From Flectobacillus roseus (lineage in GTDB: Bacteria; Bacteroidota; Bacteroidia; Cytophagales; Spirosomataceae): 64,000 nt of DNA. The stretch lies in NCBI RefSeq assembly GCF_030056665.1, contig NZ_JASHIG010000011.1. One strand, written 5' to 3'. Numbering within the stretch: the first letter of the stretch is position 1; the number at the start of each line of letters is the position of its first letter. The position numbers were made by a program, and so were the translations under genes. Below are positions 37,862 through 47,384 of the stretch, piece by piece. The notes beneath the pieces were generated by a model, which saw only the letters and a list, made by a program, of their open reading frames with translations, was not told the origin of the DNA and did not search any database.

Positions 37862-40009
37862 ATGATCAAACGCATATCGATTGTCCTGCTAATGGTAACG
37901 AATGGTTTGTTTGCCCAAAATGGCACAGACAAAGTATTGGTTACCGATATGAACAAAATCAAAACAATTGGTTCTGTCAATTTATCTCCTGACGGCAAGA
38001 AAGTTATCTATTCAGTTCGTACCGACGAACCGAGCGAAGAAAACAAACTAGAGTTTGATTATCGATCTCACATTTGGGTCTCGGATTTTCAAACTAATAA
38101 ACAACTTACGCGTGGTTTAGAAAGTGTAGGTAGCGCTGCTTGGTCACCAGATGGGAAACAGATTGCTTTTGCTCGTGGCGTAAAAGGTAAATCACAAATA
38201 TTTATTATGCCTTTGGATGGTGGTGAAGCTTTTCAGTTGACTGATCTCAAACAAGGTGCTTCCAATCCATCATGGTCTCCAGATGGAACCAAAATTCTTT
38301 TTTCAGTAGGTACAACAGTCAACGAAATGTTGAAAGACACCTTACTGAATCCTTCAAAAGCGTTACCTTCTTGGTCATTTGAAAAAGCTGGTTTTAAGGA
38401 TAATACCTTTCTTAAAGCTGACAAAAAAGTAAAACCAAATCCAGATGGTTCATTAGCAGAAATTAGAGCTTATTTAGACAAAGATGTTGAAGATAAAAAA
38501 GCTAAAGTCTTTAGCCGTTTGAATTTTCAAGGAGAAGCCAATACGGATCCAGAAATACGTTTCAATCTACTTTTTGTCATAGAGGTAAAAGAAGGAGCTA
38601 AAGCCAAACAACTTACGCATGGCTTTTGGTCATACAACGGAGCTTCATGGTCAGCAGATGGCAAAAAGATCTTTGCTTCATGTGGTAGAGACACTACTTT
38701 GCATCCAGACAGAGAGCAAAACTCAGCTATCGTCAGTATGAATGCCGATGGTAGTGATTTAAAATATATCATCGCAAAAAAAGGCGTAAGTTATTCCAAT
38801 CCTACCCCATCGCCAGACGGAAAATTGATTGCCTTTACTCAATCAGAAGTAAGTTGGCTAGGTTTTAATCAATTATTAATCGCAAATGCTGATGGTAGTA
38901 ACATCACACCTATTCTATTTGACCGAGCTTCTGGTAATTTAGAGTGGACTGATGACTCAAAAGCTTTGTATCTGACAGCTCCCTCAAATGGAGGAACACC
39001 CATATATAAGTTAGATATTACCACTAAAAAAGTAGAAAAGCTTACTGACTTTAATTCGGGAATTACGGCATTTGATATTGCTAAAGATAAAATTGCGTTT
39101 GCTAAAACTGAAGTTAAAAATCCGTCAGAACTTTATATCTCAGATTTGTTAGTGAAAGCTCCCGTAAAGCTCACCGCTTTAAACGACGAGTGGCTTAAGA
39201 CCAAAGCGATTAGTTTTCCAGAAAAACGGACTTACAAAAACTCAAAAGGCTTAACCGTGGAATATTGGATCATGAAGCCTGCAAACATGGAGAGCGGCAA
39301 AAAATATCCTCTCCTACTCAATATGCATGGAGGACCAACCGCAATGTGGGGCCCAGGTGAGAGTTCAATGTGGCATGAGTTCCAATATTTTTGTTCGCAA
39401 GGTTATGGCGTTGTATATGCCAACCCTAGAGGTTCGGGTGGTTATGGAAAAGATTTTCAATTTGCGAACTATCAAGATTGGGGAACAGGTCCTGCTGAAG
39501 ATGTTTTGGCTGCTGCATCAGATGCCGCTAAAGAATCATGGGTAGATACCTCTAAGCAAGTACTGACAGGAGGTTCTTATGCAGGTTATCTTACCGCTTG
39601 GATTGTAGGACATGATCATCGTTTTAAAGCTGCCTTTGCACAACGTGGCGTATATGACCTCACAACCTTTATGGGTGAAGGGAATGCGTGGAGATTGGTG
39701 CCAAACTATTTCGGTGGGTATCCTTGGGAGGAGAAGATCAAACCAATTTTGGAAAGAGAATCTCCATACACCTATATCGATAAAATCAAAACGCCTTTGT
39801 TGATCAAACATGGTGAAAATGATTTAAGAACAGGGGTAATTCAAAGTGAAATGATGTACAAATCCATGAAAATCATGGGTAAAGAAGTAGAATATGTGCG
39901 AATGCCTGGAGGAACACACGAGCTATCGAGAAGTGGAAATATTCGCCAACGAATCGACCGCATGTTGCGTATCTATGAGTTTTTTGAGAGATATGTAGGG
40001 AAAAAATAA
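37862..40009 (+). CDS. Secreted S9-family prolyl oligopeptidase / acylaminoacyl peptidase
   Basis: 715 residues. A signal peptide of 19 ends LFAQ. A beta-propeller with WD40-like repeats (SPDGKKVIYSV, SPDGKQIAFA and SPDGTKILFS) fills about 25-430. The alpha/beta-hydrolase peptidase domain follows: Ser572 in GGSYAGY (usual GGSYGG), Asp654 in HGENDLRT and His686 in GGTHELS form the triad. LLNMHGGPTAMWG supplies the oxyanion region. The enzyme would cleave short peptides in the periplasm. It is monocistronic and ends at a hairpin. Confidence 0.93.
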   Translation: MIKRISIVLLMVTNGLFAQNGTDKVLVTDMNKIKTIGSVNLSPDGKKVIYSVRTDEPSEENKLEFDYRSHIWVSDFQTNKQLTRGLESVGSAAWSPDGKQIAFARGVKGKSQIFIMPLDGGEAFQLTDLKQGASNPSWSPDGTKILFSVGTTVNEMLKDTLLNPSKALPSWSFEKAGFKDNTFLKADKKVKPNPDGSLAEIRAYLDKDVEDKKAKVFSRLNFQGEANTDPEIRFNLLFVIEVKEGAKAKQLTHGFWSYNGASWSADGKKIFASCGRDTTLHPDREQNSAIVSMNADGSDLKYIIAKKGVSYSNPTPSPDGKLIAFTQSEVSWLGFNQLLIANADGSNITPILFDRASGNLEWTDDSKALYLTAPSNGGTPIYKLDITTKKVEKLTDFNSGITAFDIAKDKIAFAKTEVKNPSELYISDLLVKAPVKLTALNDEWLKTKAISFPEKRTYKNSKGLTVEYWIMKPANMESGKKYPLLLNMHGGPTAMWGPGESSMWHEFQYFCSQGYGVVYANPRGSGGYGKDFQFANYQDWGTGPAEDVLAAASDAAKESWVDTSKQVLTGGSYAGYLTAWIVGHDHRFKAAFAQRGVYDLTTFMGEGNAWRLVPNYFGGYPWEEKIKPILERESPYTYIDKIKTPLLIKHGENDLRTGVIQSEMMYKSMKIMGKEVEYVRMPGGTHELSRSGNIRQRIDRMLRIYEFFERYVGKK

Positions 40010-40030
40010 CCCTATAATGATGCTAAAACG

Positions 40031-40061
40031 AAAGCCAGCTTGACATTTTCAGGCTGGCTTT
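40031..40061 (+). terminator. Terminator after the S9 peptidase gene
   Basis: 9-bp stem AAAGCCAGC / GCTGGCTTT with a 13-nt loop and a T-rich tail, 21 nt past the stop. Confidence 0.75.
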
Positions 40062-40199
40062 TACTTTAATCTACTTTTCACTATTTACCTGTAGTATTTT
40101 TTCTTTTTCCAAGAAACTATAAATCAAACATTTAGACAGTATAGAGGTAAGTCCTGAAAATTATCTAACTTTGGATTTTAGAACTACTCCTTTACAAAC

Positions 40200-41120
40200 A
40201 TGAAAGCAAAATATCTTAATCCATTTACAGACTTCGGGTTCAAGAAAATCTTTGGTGAAGAAGCCAGTAAGCCACAACTTATTGACTTCCTAAACTCCCT
40301 TTTGCCCCAAAGAGACCAAATCGTAGAACTCACCTTCAAAAACAATGAGCAATTAGGCTTTACGCCCTACGACCGAAAAGCCATTTATGATATCTATTGT
40401 GAAAATCAAAATGGTGAAAAGTTTATCGTTGAGTTGCAAAAAGCCAAACAGAATTATTTTAGAGAAAGAACCATTTACTATTCCACTTTCCCGATTCGAG
40501 AACAAGCAGAAAAAGGTATTTGGAACTACAATCTCAAAGCAGTATACTGCATAGGCGTGCTAGATTTCACCTTTGATGATTATGAGTCTGAACCTGAAAA
40601 ATCAGAAGTCGTTCATACCATCAATCTCAAAAATCAGCATGGAAAGGTCTTTTATGATAAATTGACTTATATCTATCTTGAAATGCCTAACTTCAAAAAG
40701 GAAGAGCAAGAGTTGACTACTAGACTCGATAAATGGTTGTATTTTATCAAAAATCTCGAAGACTTTCAGAACATCCCAGAGTTGTTTAAAGATGAAGTAT
40801 TTACTCACGCTTTTCAAGTCGCTGAACTAGCCAAAATGGATAGGGAAGATTGGGAACGATACGAATACAGTCTTAAAGTATTTAGAGACAATAAAGCCAC
40901 CTATGACTACGCTGTCGAAACAGCACGTGAGGAAGGACTCCTAGAGGGTATGATGGTTGGAAAACAAGAAGGTAGACTAGAAGGTAAACAAGAAGGTAAA
41001 CAAGAAGGTAAACAAGAAGAGCAACGAAATATTGCTCGACAAGCTAAGATGATGGGACTTGACACTTCTAGCATTCAACAATTAACAGGGCTTTCTTTGG
41101 AGGAAATTGAAAACCTTTAA
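40200..41120 (+). CDS. Rpn-family PD-(D/E)XK nuclease / putative transposase
   Basis: 306 residues. The N-terminus (YLNPFTDFGFKKIFGEE) is the hallmark of the Rpn/PDDEXK transposase-like family. The nuclease motif is visible: Asp in YDIYCENQNGEKFIVELQKAKQ gives the D...ExK/Q core (about 63-84). A C-terminal tail near 253-277 is made of GKQE/GRLE repeats encoded by an exact 12-bp tandem repeat (40980-41015), then a helix containing LTGLSLEEIENL. Related Rpn proteins promote RecA-independent recombination, and some are prone to repeat-length change. It stands alone, without terminal inverted repeats. Confidence 0.88.
   Translation: MKAKYLNPFTDFGFKKIFGEEASKPQLIDFLNSLLPQRDQIVELTFKNNEQLGFTPYDRKAIYDIYCENQNGEKFIVELQKAKQNYFRERTIYYSTFPIREQAEKGIWNYNLKAVYCIGVLDFTFDDYESEPEKSEVVHTINLKNQHGKVFYDKLTYIYLEMPNFKKEEQELTTRLDKWLYFIKNLEDFQNIPELFKDEVFTHAFQVAELAKMDREDWERYEYSLKVFRDNKATYDYAVETAREEGLLEGMMVGKQEGRLEGKQEGKQEGKQEEQRNIARQAKMMGLDTSSIQQLTGLSLEEIENL
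40980..41015 (+). repeat. Exact 12-bp tandem repeat, three copies, inside the Rpn gene
   Basis: Unit GAAGGTAAACAA is present three times without change at 40980, 40992 and 41004. Two diverged units precede them (from 40956). Because the unit is a multiple of three, gain or loss of copies changes the length of the tail but keeps the frame. Confidence 0.9.
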
Positions 41121-41170
41121 ATCTGAGCAATCACATATTTTAAGATTCGTGCTAGTCTCTAATTTTTCAT

Positions 41171-41207
41171 CAAAAACGGTCGAAATAGTAATTTTCGACC
41201 GTTTTTG
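41171..41207. terminator. Bidirectional terminator, Rpn / GH65
   Basis: 15-bp stem CAAAAACGGTCGAAA / TTTCGACCGTTTTTG with a 7-nt loop, 50 nt from either stop. Confidence 0.85.
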
Positions 41208-41257
41208 ATTTTAGACGCCACGCAAAGAATTGTATATCTGATTAATATTTTTTACGC

Positions 41258-43291
41258 TTACTTGTTTGTTACAGTATATGTTTTTTTATGAACCCCTACT
41301 CCCCTTATGCTTAATGATTTCCAATGTTTAGGAAGTTTGATAGATTTTATTTGTTCGACTCCATTTTCTTCAATTTCTAGCCCACCAAAGCCATTCATAA
41401 GAGTTTGTAAAAAACCTCCGGCACCCGTGGCAAAATAAGGGTTATCACCTCCGGCAGTTTCTGCCAAGACCTTAAATGGTGGTACCTCATTAGGCTGGTA
41501 GCTTTTTACCATTAAATCAAGAGCCTTCTCGGATTCTCCCAAACGTGCATATAAAATCGATAAAATAGCCCAAGACATAGCTGGTCCGTCAGGAGACATT
41601 TTTGCTTCATAATAGTGTAAGTCTCGTTTAATATCCTCAGGATTGCTCACTTGATGCATGGGATACGATAACAAGTTTACATCTGCCTGTTTGATAATTT
41701 CGCCCTTGTAAGTAGCGTGCTCCATTGTCACACCGTTGGTATCTTTTAGAATTACAAGATTTTTCATAACCTCCTCCCACAAAGGATTTGCCTCTAGATG
41801 TAGCTCGTCAGCGGCATCTATCGCAAATTCAAGAACTTCTTTTGTCATTCCATTGGTGTAGGCATTGTCGTCCACATTTTCAGCCCATTCATCTGCACAA
41901 ACTACGTTGATAATATGGTATTTTCCATCAGAACCTTTCTCTGCACGACTTACCCAAAAATCAGCTACTTCTTTTAACATGGGATAGCCACGAGTTTTAA
42001 GCCATTCTTTATCTTTGGTTACTTGATAATATTTCCAAAATGCCCAGCCAACGTCTGCTGTGATATGATGCTGAAAAGGACCTGTCAATGCCCATACGGG
42101 AGTTGACTCTTGCCCCTTGTCATCCGACTCCCATGGAAACATAACTCCTTTATAGCCATGCACTTTGGCATTGTTACGAGCGGCCTCCATTCGTTGAAAA
42201 CGATATTCTAGCAATGATTTAGCCATTTCTGGATGTAATAACAAGATGGGAGGAAACATCCATACTTCTGTATCCCAAAACACATGTCCATTATACCCTA
42301 AGCCTGACAAACCCATAGGAGACAAACTATAAGCTTGTCCTTCACGACAAAACGAATACAAATGATATAAGGCAAAATGTGCAGCTCGTTGAACTTCATC
42401 ATCACCTTCTATCTGAATATCTGATTGCCAAAGTTCATCCCAAGCAGCTTTGTGACGAGCCAATAAACGATCATGCTTTTCAAGTGCTGCATAAATCGTC
42501 AACCGTTCTGCCTCGTTTAGTGGATCTACATTTTGTTCAGTCGAAATAGTAGAACCAACAACGCTAAAACGATAAGTTTGACCTGCTTCAAGTTTTTTAG
42601 TGAACTTCAATCGGTGCAAACCATAATCCCATTCCTCATGAATAACCTTTGGTTCAGCACCTCTTGGCTCTTCAAAAATAAAAGAATTGGATGCTGCTAG
42701 CGTATGCTTACCCGTTGGTGATTTAGCGACCGAAGTCAACAATGGAATTTGAGCATGAGGACGGTCTATCAAATGAAAAGTATTTTTGACATCTCGTAAA
42801 ATATCTGGTGCTGACATCAAGCTATAAGGCGTTATTTCACACGCTTTTTGAGCCGTAATCTCAATGTCAATCATCATGGAATGAGGCAAGTGCCGCAAGG
42901 CCATCATGGATGACTTTACACTTACTTTTCCCTGATAATCAAAACTGGTGGAGAATATAGCATTTCTCATATCAAGGGATTGTTGATAGGAAGAGATATC
43001 ATTTTTACTGACCTTTTTTCCATCAACCTCTAAATCCATATTCGCAAAATCAAACGTTTTGAGAATATTAGACACACGTCCGCGACCATAGGTGTCAAAT
43101 GCTCCATTGAGAACGACATCCTTCACATGAAGAGGCTCAGGCGAAGAAACTATACCAATCATTCCGTTGGCAACCGTAACGCCATAATATCCCTTTACGT
43201 CAATATTATCAGCTTTTACTATCCAAGGATCTTGCGCCATCAGCTTTACACTCGCAATGCAAAGACTCAAAACAAGAGTAAGTTTTTTCAT
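41258..43291 (-). CDS. Secreted glycoside hydrolase family 65 enzyme
   Basis: 677 residues. A signal peptide of about 19 residues ends LMAQ. An N-terminal beta-sandwich (about 20-260) and an (alpha/alpha)6 barrel follow. The GH65 signature is CADEWAENVDDNAYTNG: Glu468, directly after Asp467, aligns with the family general acid. LPKHWKSLSIRGV at the end is the usual C-terminal beta-sheet. GH65 enzymes are phosphorylases or hydrolases of alpha-glucosides such as trehalose, kojibiose and maltose. A secreted Bacteroidota member was reported as a kojibiose hydrolase, so hydrolysis in the periplasm is the better guess. Its 5' end lies 36 nt past the kynU stop. Confidence 0.88.
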   Translation of the reverse strand: MKKLTLVLSLCIASVKLMAQDPWIVKADNIDVKGYYGVTVANGMIGIVSSPEPLHVKDVVLNGAFDTYGRGRVSNILKTFDFANMDLEVDGKKVSKNDISSYQQSLDMRNAIFSTSFDYQGKVSVKSSMMALRHLPHSMMIDIEITAQKACEITPYSLMSAPDILRDVKNTFHLIDRPHAQIPLLTSVAKSPTGKHTLAASNSFIFEEPRGAEPKVIHEEWDYGLHRLKFTKKLEAGQTYRFSVVGSTISTEQNVDPLNEAERLTIYAALEKHDRLLARHKAAWDELWQSDIQIEGDDEVQRAAHFALYHLYSFCREGQAYSLSPMGLSGLGYNGHVFWDTEVWMFPPILLLHPEMAKSLLEYRFQRMEAARNNAKVHGYKGVMFPWESDDKGQESTPVWALTGPFQHHITADVGWAFWKYYQVTKDKEWLKTRGYPMLKEVADFWVSRAEKGSDGKYHIINVVCADEWAENVDDNAYTNGMTKEVLEFAIDAADELHLEANPLWEEVMKNLVILKDTNGVTMEHATYKGEIIKQADVNLLSYPMHQVSNPEDIKRDLHYYEAKMSPDGPAMSWAILSILYARLGESEKALDLMVKSYQPNEVPPFKVLAETAGGDNPYFATGAGGFLQTLMNGFGGLEIEENGVEQIKSIKLPKHWKSLSIRGVGVHKKTYTVTNK

Positions 43292-43327
43292 AATTTTAAT
43301 GGATTGTTTATAAAAATGGACAAAGCA

Positions 43328-44590
43328 CTATGACACGCCTAATGCCACTCCTACTTTATAGACTTCAGTAAAAGTATTGTACAAAGGTACAGGCGATAGT
43401 CTAATGACATTAGGCTCACGCCAATCACCGATAATTTGGTGGTCTACTAATCGATTAAAGAGCTCTTTTCCATTTTTTTCTGCTAAAATAGAAATCTGAC
43501 AACCATTTTGTTGAGTATCTGCCGGGGTAATGATTTTCAGAATATGATTATTTTGCTCATTAAATTTTTCCAAAATAAACCTTAAAAAGCCGGAAAGCTT
43601 AATACTTTTAGCTCGTAAGGCTGGTAGGCTAGCAGCATCTGTTATTTCTAAGGCGGCACGATGACAAGCCATAGCCAGAATTGTTGGAGTGCTCAGCTGC
43701 CAACCGTCTGCGCCTTGCATTGGGACAAAGCCCTTTTCCATTTTAAAACGTGTAGCTTGGTCATATCCCCACCAACCCGCCAATCTTGGTAAATTAGAGG
43801 CATGATGTTTTTCATGAACAAATACACCAGAGACCCCTCCCATACCAGAATTGAGGTATTTGTAGGAACACCAAACCGCAAAATCAATGCCCCATTCATG
43901 TAGTTGAAGTGGGATATTGCCCACACAATGCGCCAAATCAAAACCTACGACGATTCCATAAGCTTGCGCAGTTTGAGTAATCAGAGGCATATCTAACACC
44001 TGCCCATTATAGTAATTGATTCCGCCTAGCATCACCATAGCCAAGCTATCTTTATTTTCATGAATCAACTGAAGTATATCTTCTGTGTAAAATATATGCT
44101 CATTTTCTCTTGGGAAAACTTCAAGAATTGCTATTTCAGGATTGATATCTCTTGTTTTGAGATGTGTTTCTAAAGCATACTGATCTGAAGGGAAAGCTCC
44201 TGCCTCGGTCAAGATTTTGAAGCGAGTAGAAGTTGGCTGGTAAAAAGTCGTTAGCATCAAGTGTAGATTTACCGTCAGGTTATTCATCACTGTAACCTCC
44301 GAAGGCTTAGCTCCTACGATTTTAGACAAGGGTTTTTTAAGATGTTGCAGATAATTAATCCAATTATCATCACCCGTAAACCAGCCTTCTACGGCAAGAT
44401 TACGCCATTTTTCGAGTTCTTGATCTAAATAAAGGGAGGTATTTTTGGGTTGAAGTCCCAATGAATTACCACAAAAATAGATTTGTTCCTGACCCTTATG
44501 GATAGGAATATGAAATTGAGAACGAAAATCTTTTAGTACATCTTCTGTATCAAGTTGTTCTGCAAATTGCTGTTGGTTGAAGTATTCCAT
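43328..44590 (-). CDS. kynU: Kynureninase
   Basis: 420 residues, normal for KynU, a PLP enzyme that splits kynurenine into anthranilate and alanine, or 3-hydroxykynurenine on the way to NAD. The PLP lysine is Lys244 in WCSYKYLNSG, with GFDLAHCVGN (PLP Asp) before it. YFCGNSLGLQP near residue 38-48 is the family N-terminal motif. The start codon lies inside the end of the upstream 186-residue ORF (58-nt overlap). No other kynurenine-pathway gene lies in the window. GH65 follows 36 nt downstream on the same strand. Confidence 0.96.
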   Translation of the reverse strand: MEYFNQQQFAEQLDTEDVLKDFRSQFHIPIHKGQEQIYFCGNSLGLQPKNTSLYLDQELEKWRNLAVEGWFTGDDNWINYLQHLKKPLSKIVGAKPSEVTVMNNLTVNLHLMLTTFYQPTSTRFKILTEAGAFPSDQYALETHLKTRDINPEIAILEVFPRENEHIFYTEDILQLIHENKDSLAMVMLGGINYYNGQVLDMPLITQTAQAYGIVVGFDLAHCVGNIPLQLHEWGIDFAVWCSYKYLNSGMGGVSGVFVHEKHHASNLPRLAGWWGYDQATRFKMEKGFVPMQGADGWQLSTPTILAMACHRAALEITDAASLPALRAKSIKLSGFLRFILEKFNEQNNHILKIITPADTQQNGCQISILAEKNGKELFNRLVDHQIIGDWREPNVIRLSPVPLYNTFTEVYKVGVALGVS

Positions 44591-45093
44591 TTTGTTGATG
44601 ATTCCTCGTAATGTTTTAGTTCATCAAATTTAATCATTCCTGAGAAAATTTGGTTGTTGCTGTATACTGGGAATCCCAAAATCAAATACTTTATTTTACC
44701 CCTAACCTGAAAATGAATATCTGAAAAACTTGTTTGTTTGATAAGCGAATCTTGTTGCCACTGCAATCCTGCAACAAGCCCTTTTAGCTTTGATACAACA
44801 TAAACACTAGAGTTAGAGCCTTGAGCTTGAGGACTAGGAAAGAAAGAGAACTCCACTTGACAAAGTGGATCAATAGCATAAGTACGATTTACAGAATGTG
44901 CCGAAAAGGTCGAGTTGTGGAGTGTTGGATTATTAATCGTAGAAATGGTAAAACATATAAAAACAAGCATTAAGGTAAATAACAAGTGTAGGGTTGTTTT
45001 CTTGGTAGGAAATATCCTTTGTACTAATAAAAACAAAAAAACAATTGTATAAATATTAAGAAGGATGATGAGTAAATGAATGACAATATTCAT
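44533..45093 (-). CDS. Predicted membrane protein overlapping kynU
   Basis: 186 residues with two probable transmembrane helices (about 4-24 and 36-53). A hydrophilic, probably periplasmic domain with two or three beta-strand-like segments (around VEFSFFPSPQ and HFQVRGKIKYLILGFPVY) follows. I recognise no family. Its last 58 nt overlap the start of kynU in another frame. This suggests translational coupling, or else that the true stop lies elsewhere because of a frameshift. Confidence 0.5.
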   Translation of the reverse strand: MNIVIHLLIILLNIYTIVFLFLLVQRIFPTKKTTLHLLFTLMLVFICFTISTINNPTLHNSTFSAHSVNRTYAIDPLCQVEFSFFPSPQAQGSNSSVYVVSKLKGLVAGLQWQQDSLIKQTSFSDIHFQVRGKIKYLILGFPVYSNNQIFSGMIKFDELKHYEESSTKWNTSTNSNLQNNLIQKMY

Positions 45094-45234
45094 TGTGGTA
45101 TAGATTTCTGGTGTCTAAACGATACAGTTTAATCAAAGCGTTGGTAGACAAGTACTAGGGCTCTCCCCTACAAACAAACGAAAGAACGAAAATCAATTTT
45201 ATAATAATAGTGTGGTGTGTTATACAAACGTATC

Positions 45235-45780
45235 TTACTTCTTAGAAGAGCGGGCTTTTCGCTGTGGAACCATATCGAGCAATCCTACTACACGCTTGAT
45301 ACTAATAAATCGTCTACGATAATAATCAGACTCTAGATAGTCATAACGTACGCCACCATTCCAAGCTGAGTGTATAAACTTGATGTAGGTATCACCAACT
45401 TCTGTAATAATACCAACGTGTCCAATGCGACTACTCCCTGAATTATGCCCTTTAAAGAAAATTAAATCTCCAGGAAGAGCTTCAGCTTTGGCTATTTCAT
45501 CTCCGATTAGAGACTGCGCTGCACTACCGTGAGGGAGCATCATACCAAAGTTGCGAAAACAGTAGCGTACAAAGCCCGAACAGTCAAATCCACTGGTTGA
45601 GCTTCCTCCCGAACGATACCTAAAATGCAAGTGATCATGTGCAAAATCGAGAAGATTGTTGACAATCGACAAGGGGTGATAACTAGACCTTGTTTCGGTA
45701 GTATCTTTCCGAATTTGTTGTGCTTTGGAGGCTACACCAGAAGTAATGAGAATGCAGGTTAGAAATATTTTTTTTAGCAT
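45235..45780 (-). CDS. NlpC/P60-family (C40) cell-wall hydrolase
   Basis: 181 residues. A signal peptide (about 1-20, ending SKAQ) precedes an NlpC/P60 domain. The catalytic Cys67 lies in FDCSGFVRY, His121 in IGHVGII and the third polar residue, His137, in FIHSAW. Such enzymes cut gamma-D-Glu to diamino acid or related bonds in peptidoglycan. The tail is basic (RKARSSKK). It lies 141 nt upstream of the membrane-protein ORF and downstream of GH30 on the same strand; no SH3b domain is visible. Confidence 0.93.
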   Translation of the reverse strand: MLKKIFLTCILITSGVASKAQQIRKDTTETRSSYHPLSIVNNLLDFAHDHLHFRYRSGGSSTSGFDCSGFVRYCFRNFGMMLPHGSAAQSLIGDEIAKAEALPGDLIFFKGHNSGSSRIGHVGIITEVGDTYIKFIHSAWNGGVRYDYLESDYYRRRFISIKRVVGLLDMVPQRKARSSKK

Positions 45781-45986
45781 AATATTAAGGCTTCTAAAAA
45801 GGTAACTATTTGCAAATTAGTACAAAATCTTCATAATTAAAAGATTCTGTACTAATTGCAACGGATTTTTTCGTCCTTTAATTATACTTTTTTACAGAAA
45901 AAATAATTTTTAGTCGTTTATCACCAAAGAATATGATTCATTTTATGTAGTAATTTATTGCCTTTTTCCATGATAAACCTAATACT

Positions 45987-47384
45987 TTACCAAACATAAG
46001 TCGCCACAGCGCCAGCGGATAAAGTCTGTTGAATTTTCTTATTTTGATGACTAATCATAAAGGTGGAAGGTTTATTGCTTTCATTTAAAACTATCAGTAC
46101 AATACGCCCTTCAGCTGTTTTAAAAGCAATATTTTGTAACCCTACCGTCGTATTTGAGGCAATTCTCTGGGCATTAGGACGTACAAATTTCGAAGCATGT
46201 GCCACAATATAATAGGCTGGATTGCGCTTAATTTCATTTTTATCAATCGTCAATGCACCTAAGCATTCGGTACAACCGCCGTCGGTATGTGGATTTTGCT
46301 GTGGGTCAGCTGCGAGATTCCATTCCAATACCGTTTTGCACCAGTTACGTGGTGCTCCAATAATCAACGTTTTGATATGCCATGCTAAATCTCCTGCAAA
46401 ATTCCCTGGCGCTCCTATCCACTGTTCGGTAAAATAAAGATTCTTATCAGGATGTGCTTCGTGTACCTGACGAATATTTTCTACGCTTCCCCCGTATAGG
46501 TGAAAAGCCGAGCCGTCTACATACTGACGTACTTCTGGGTCATTTAAGATGGCGATTGGATAATCTGGACGGTCAGCGTTGTGGTCATACAACCAGATTT
46601 TGGTGGTAATTTTTGCCAATTTAAACGCCTTCCCTAAACTTTGTTTGATAAAGGCTCCTTGTTCTTCAGGTTGCATCAGCAAACTTGGATTATTGCCTGG
46701 ATGCAATGGCTCATTTTGAATCGTGACAGCATCAATATGGATACCTTCCTTTTTCATACTCTGGATATATTTGACAAAGTATAAAGCGTAAGCATCATAA
46801 TATTTGGGTAAAAGACTTCCTCCTTTCGAGTTGCTATTGGTTTTCATCCATACGGGTGGTGTCCAAGGTGACCCTAAAATCTTAATGGCTGGATTAATTG
46901 CTAAAATCTCTTTCAAAACAGGAATCAAGGCTTTTTTTTCTTCCGATAAATCAAACTTTTGAATTTTCTCGTCTGTTTGACCTCCAGTTAAATCATTGTA
47001 AGTAAATACATGATCACTCAAATCCGAAGCTCCAATACTAACCCGCAGATAGCTAATACCAATGTTTTTACCATCGAAAGCAAACAGTTCCTTCAAAAGT
47101 GCTTTACGTTTGTCGGCGTCCATTTGCCATAACAATGATGCACTTCCACCTGTCAAGGTAAATCCAAAACCATCCATAGATTGAAACTTCTGTTTTTCAT
47201 CTACAAAAATCGTAGGAAGTGTACTTGATTGGGGACTGAACATAAAGGTTTCAGCTTGTTTCTCAAACAGTTTTGATTGATCTGCATGAGTCAGCCATAC
47301 CTCGGCAGTTCGTGGTCCTTGAGCATGAGTTACTTGCCAGCTCACAAGCGTGGCCAGTAAGATTTTTGAGATTGTTTTTTTCAT
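45987..47384 (-). CDS. Glycoside hydrolase family 30 (glucosylceramidase-like)
   Basis: 465 residues. The signal peptide (about 1-21) ends THAQ. A TIM barrel contains the general acid/base Glu225 in IQNEPLHPG and the nucleophile Glu320 in YFTEQWIG; the start FQSMDGFGFTLTGGSA is typical of GH30. The C-terminal beta-sandwich (about 395-465) ends with AVATYVW. Family members cut beta-glucosidic, xylanic or beta-1,6-glucan bonds. A GH65 gene is 3 kb downstream on the same strand, but no SusCD-like receptor pair is adjacent, so it is not a classical polysaccharide utilisation locus. Confidence 0.93.
   Translation of the reverse strand: MKKTISKILLATLVSWQVTHAQGPRTAEVWLTHADQSKLFEKQAETFMFSPQSSTLPTIFVDEKQKFQSMDGFGFTLTGGSASLLWQMDADKRKALLKELFAFDGKNIGISYLRVSIGASDLSDHVFTYNDLTGGQTDEKIQKFDLSEEKKALIPVLKEILAINPAIKILGSPWTPPVWMKTNSNSKGGSLLPKYYDAYALYFVKYIQSMKKEGIHIDAVTIQNEPLHPGNNPSLLMQPEEQGAFIKQSLGKAFKLAKITTKIWLYDHNADRPDYPIAILNDPEVRQYVDGSAFHLYGGSVENIRQVHEAHPDKNLYFTEQWIGAPGNFAGDLAWHIKTLIIGAPRNWCKTVLEWNLAADPQQNPHTDGGCTECLGALTIDKNEIKRNPAYYIVAHASKFVRPNAQRIASNTTVGLQNIAFKTAEGRIVLIVLNESNKPSTFMISHQNKKIQQTLSAGAVATYVW

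Noticed and set aside
40200..41120. Rpn gene as an intact insertion sequence
   Set aside because: No terminal inverted repeats or target-site duplication flank it; it looks like a resident gene with its own terminator.
41258..47384. A polysaccharide utilisation locus (GH65 and GH30 together)
   Set aside because: No SusC/SusD pair, no glycan-type regulator next to it, and unrelated genes (kynU, NlpC/P60) lie between the two hydrolases.
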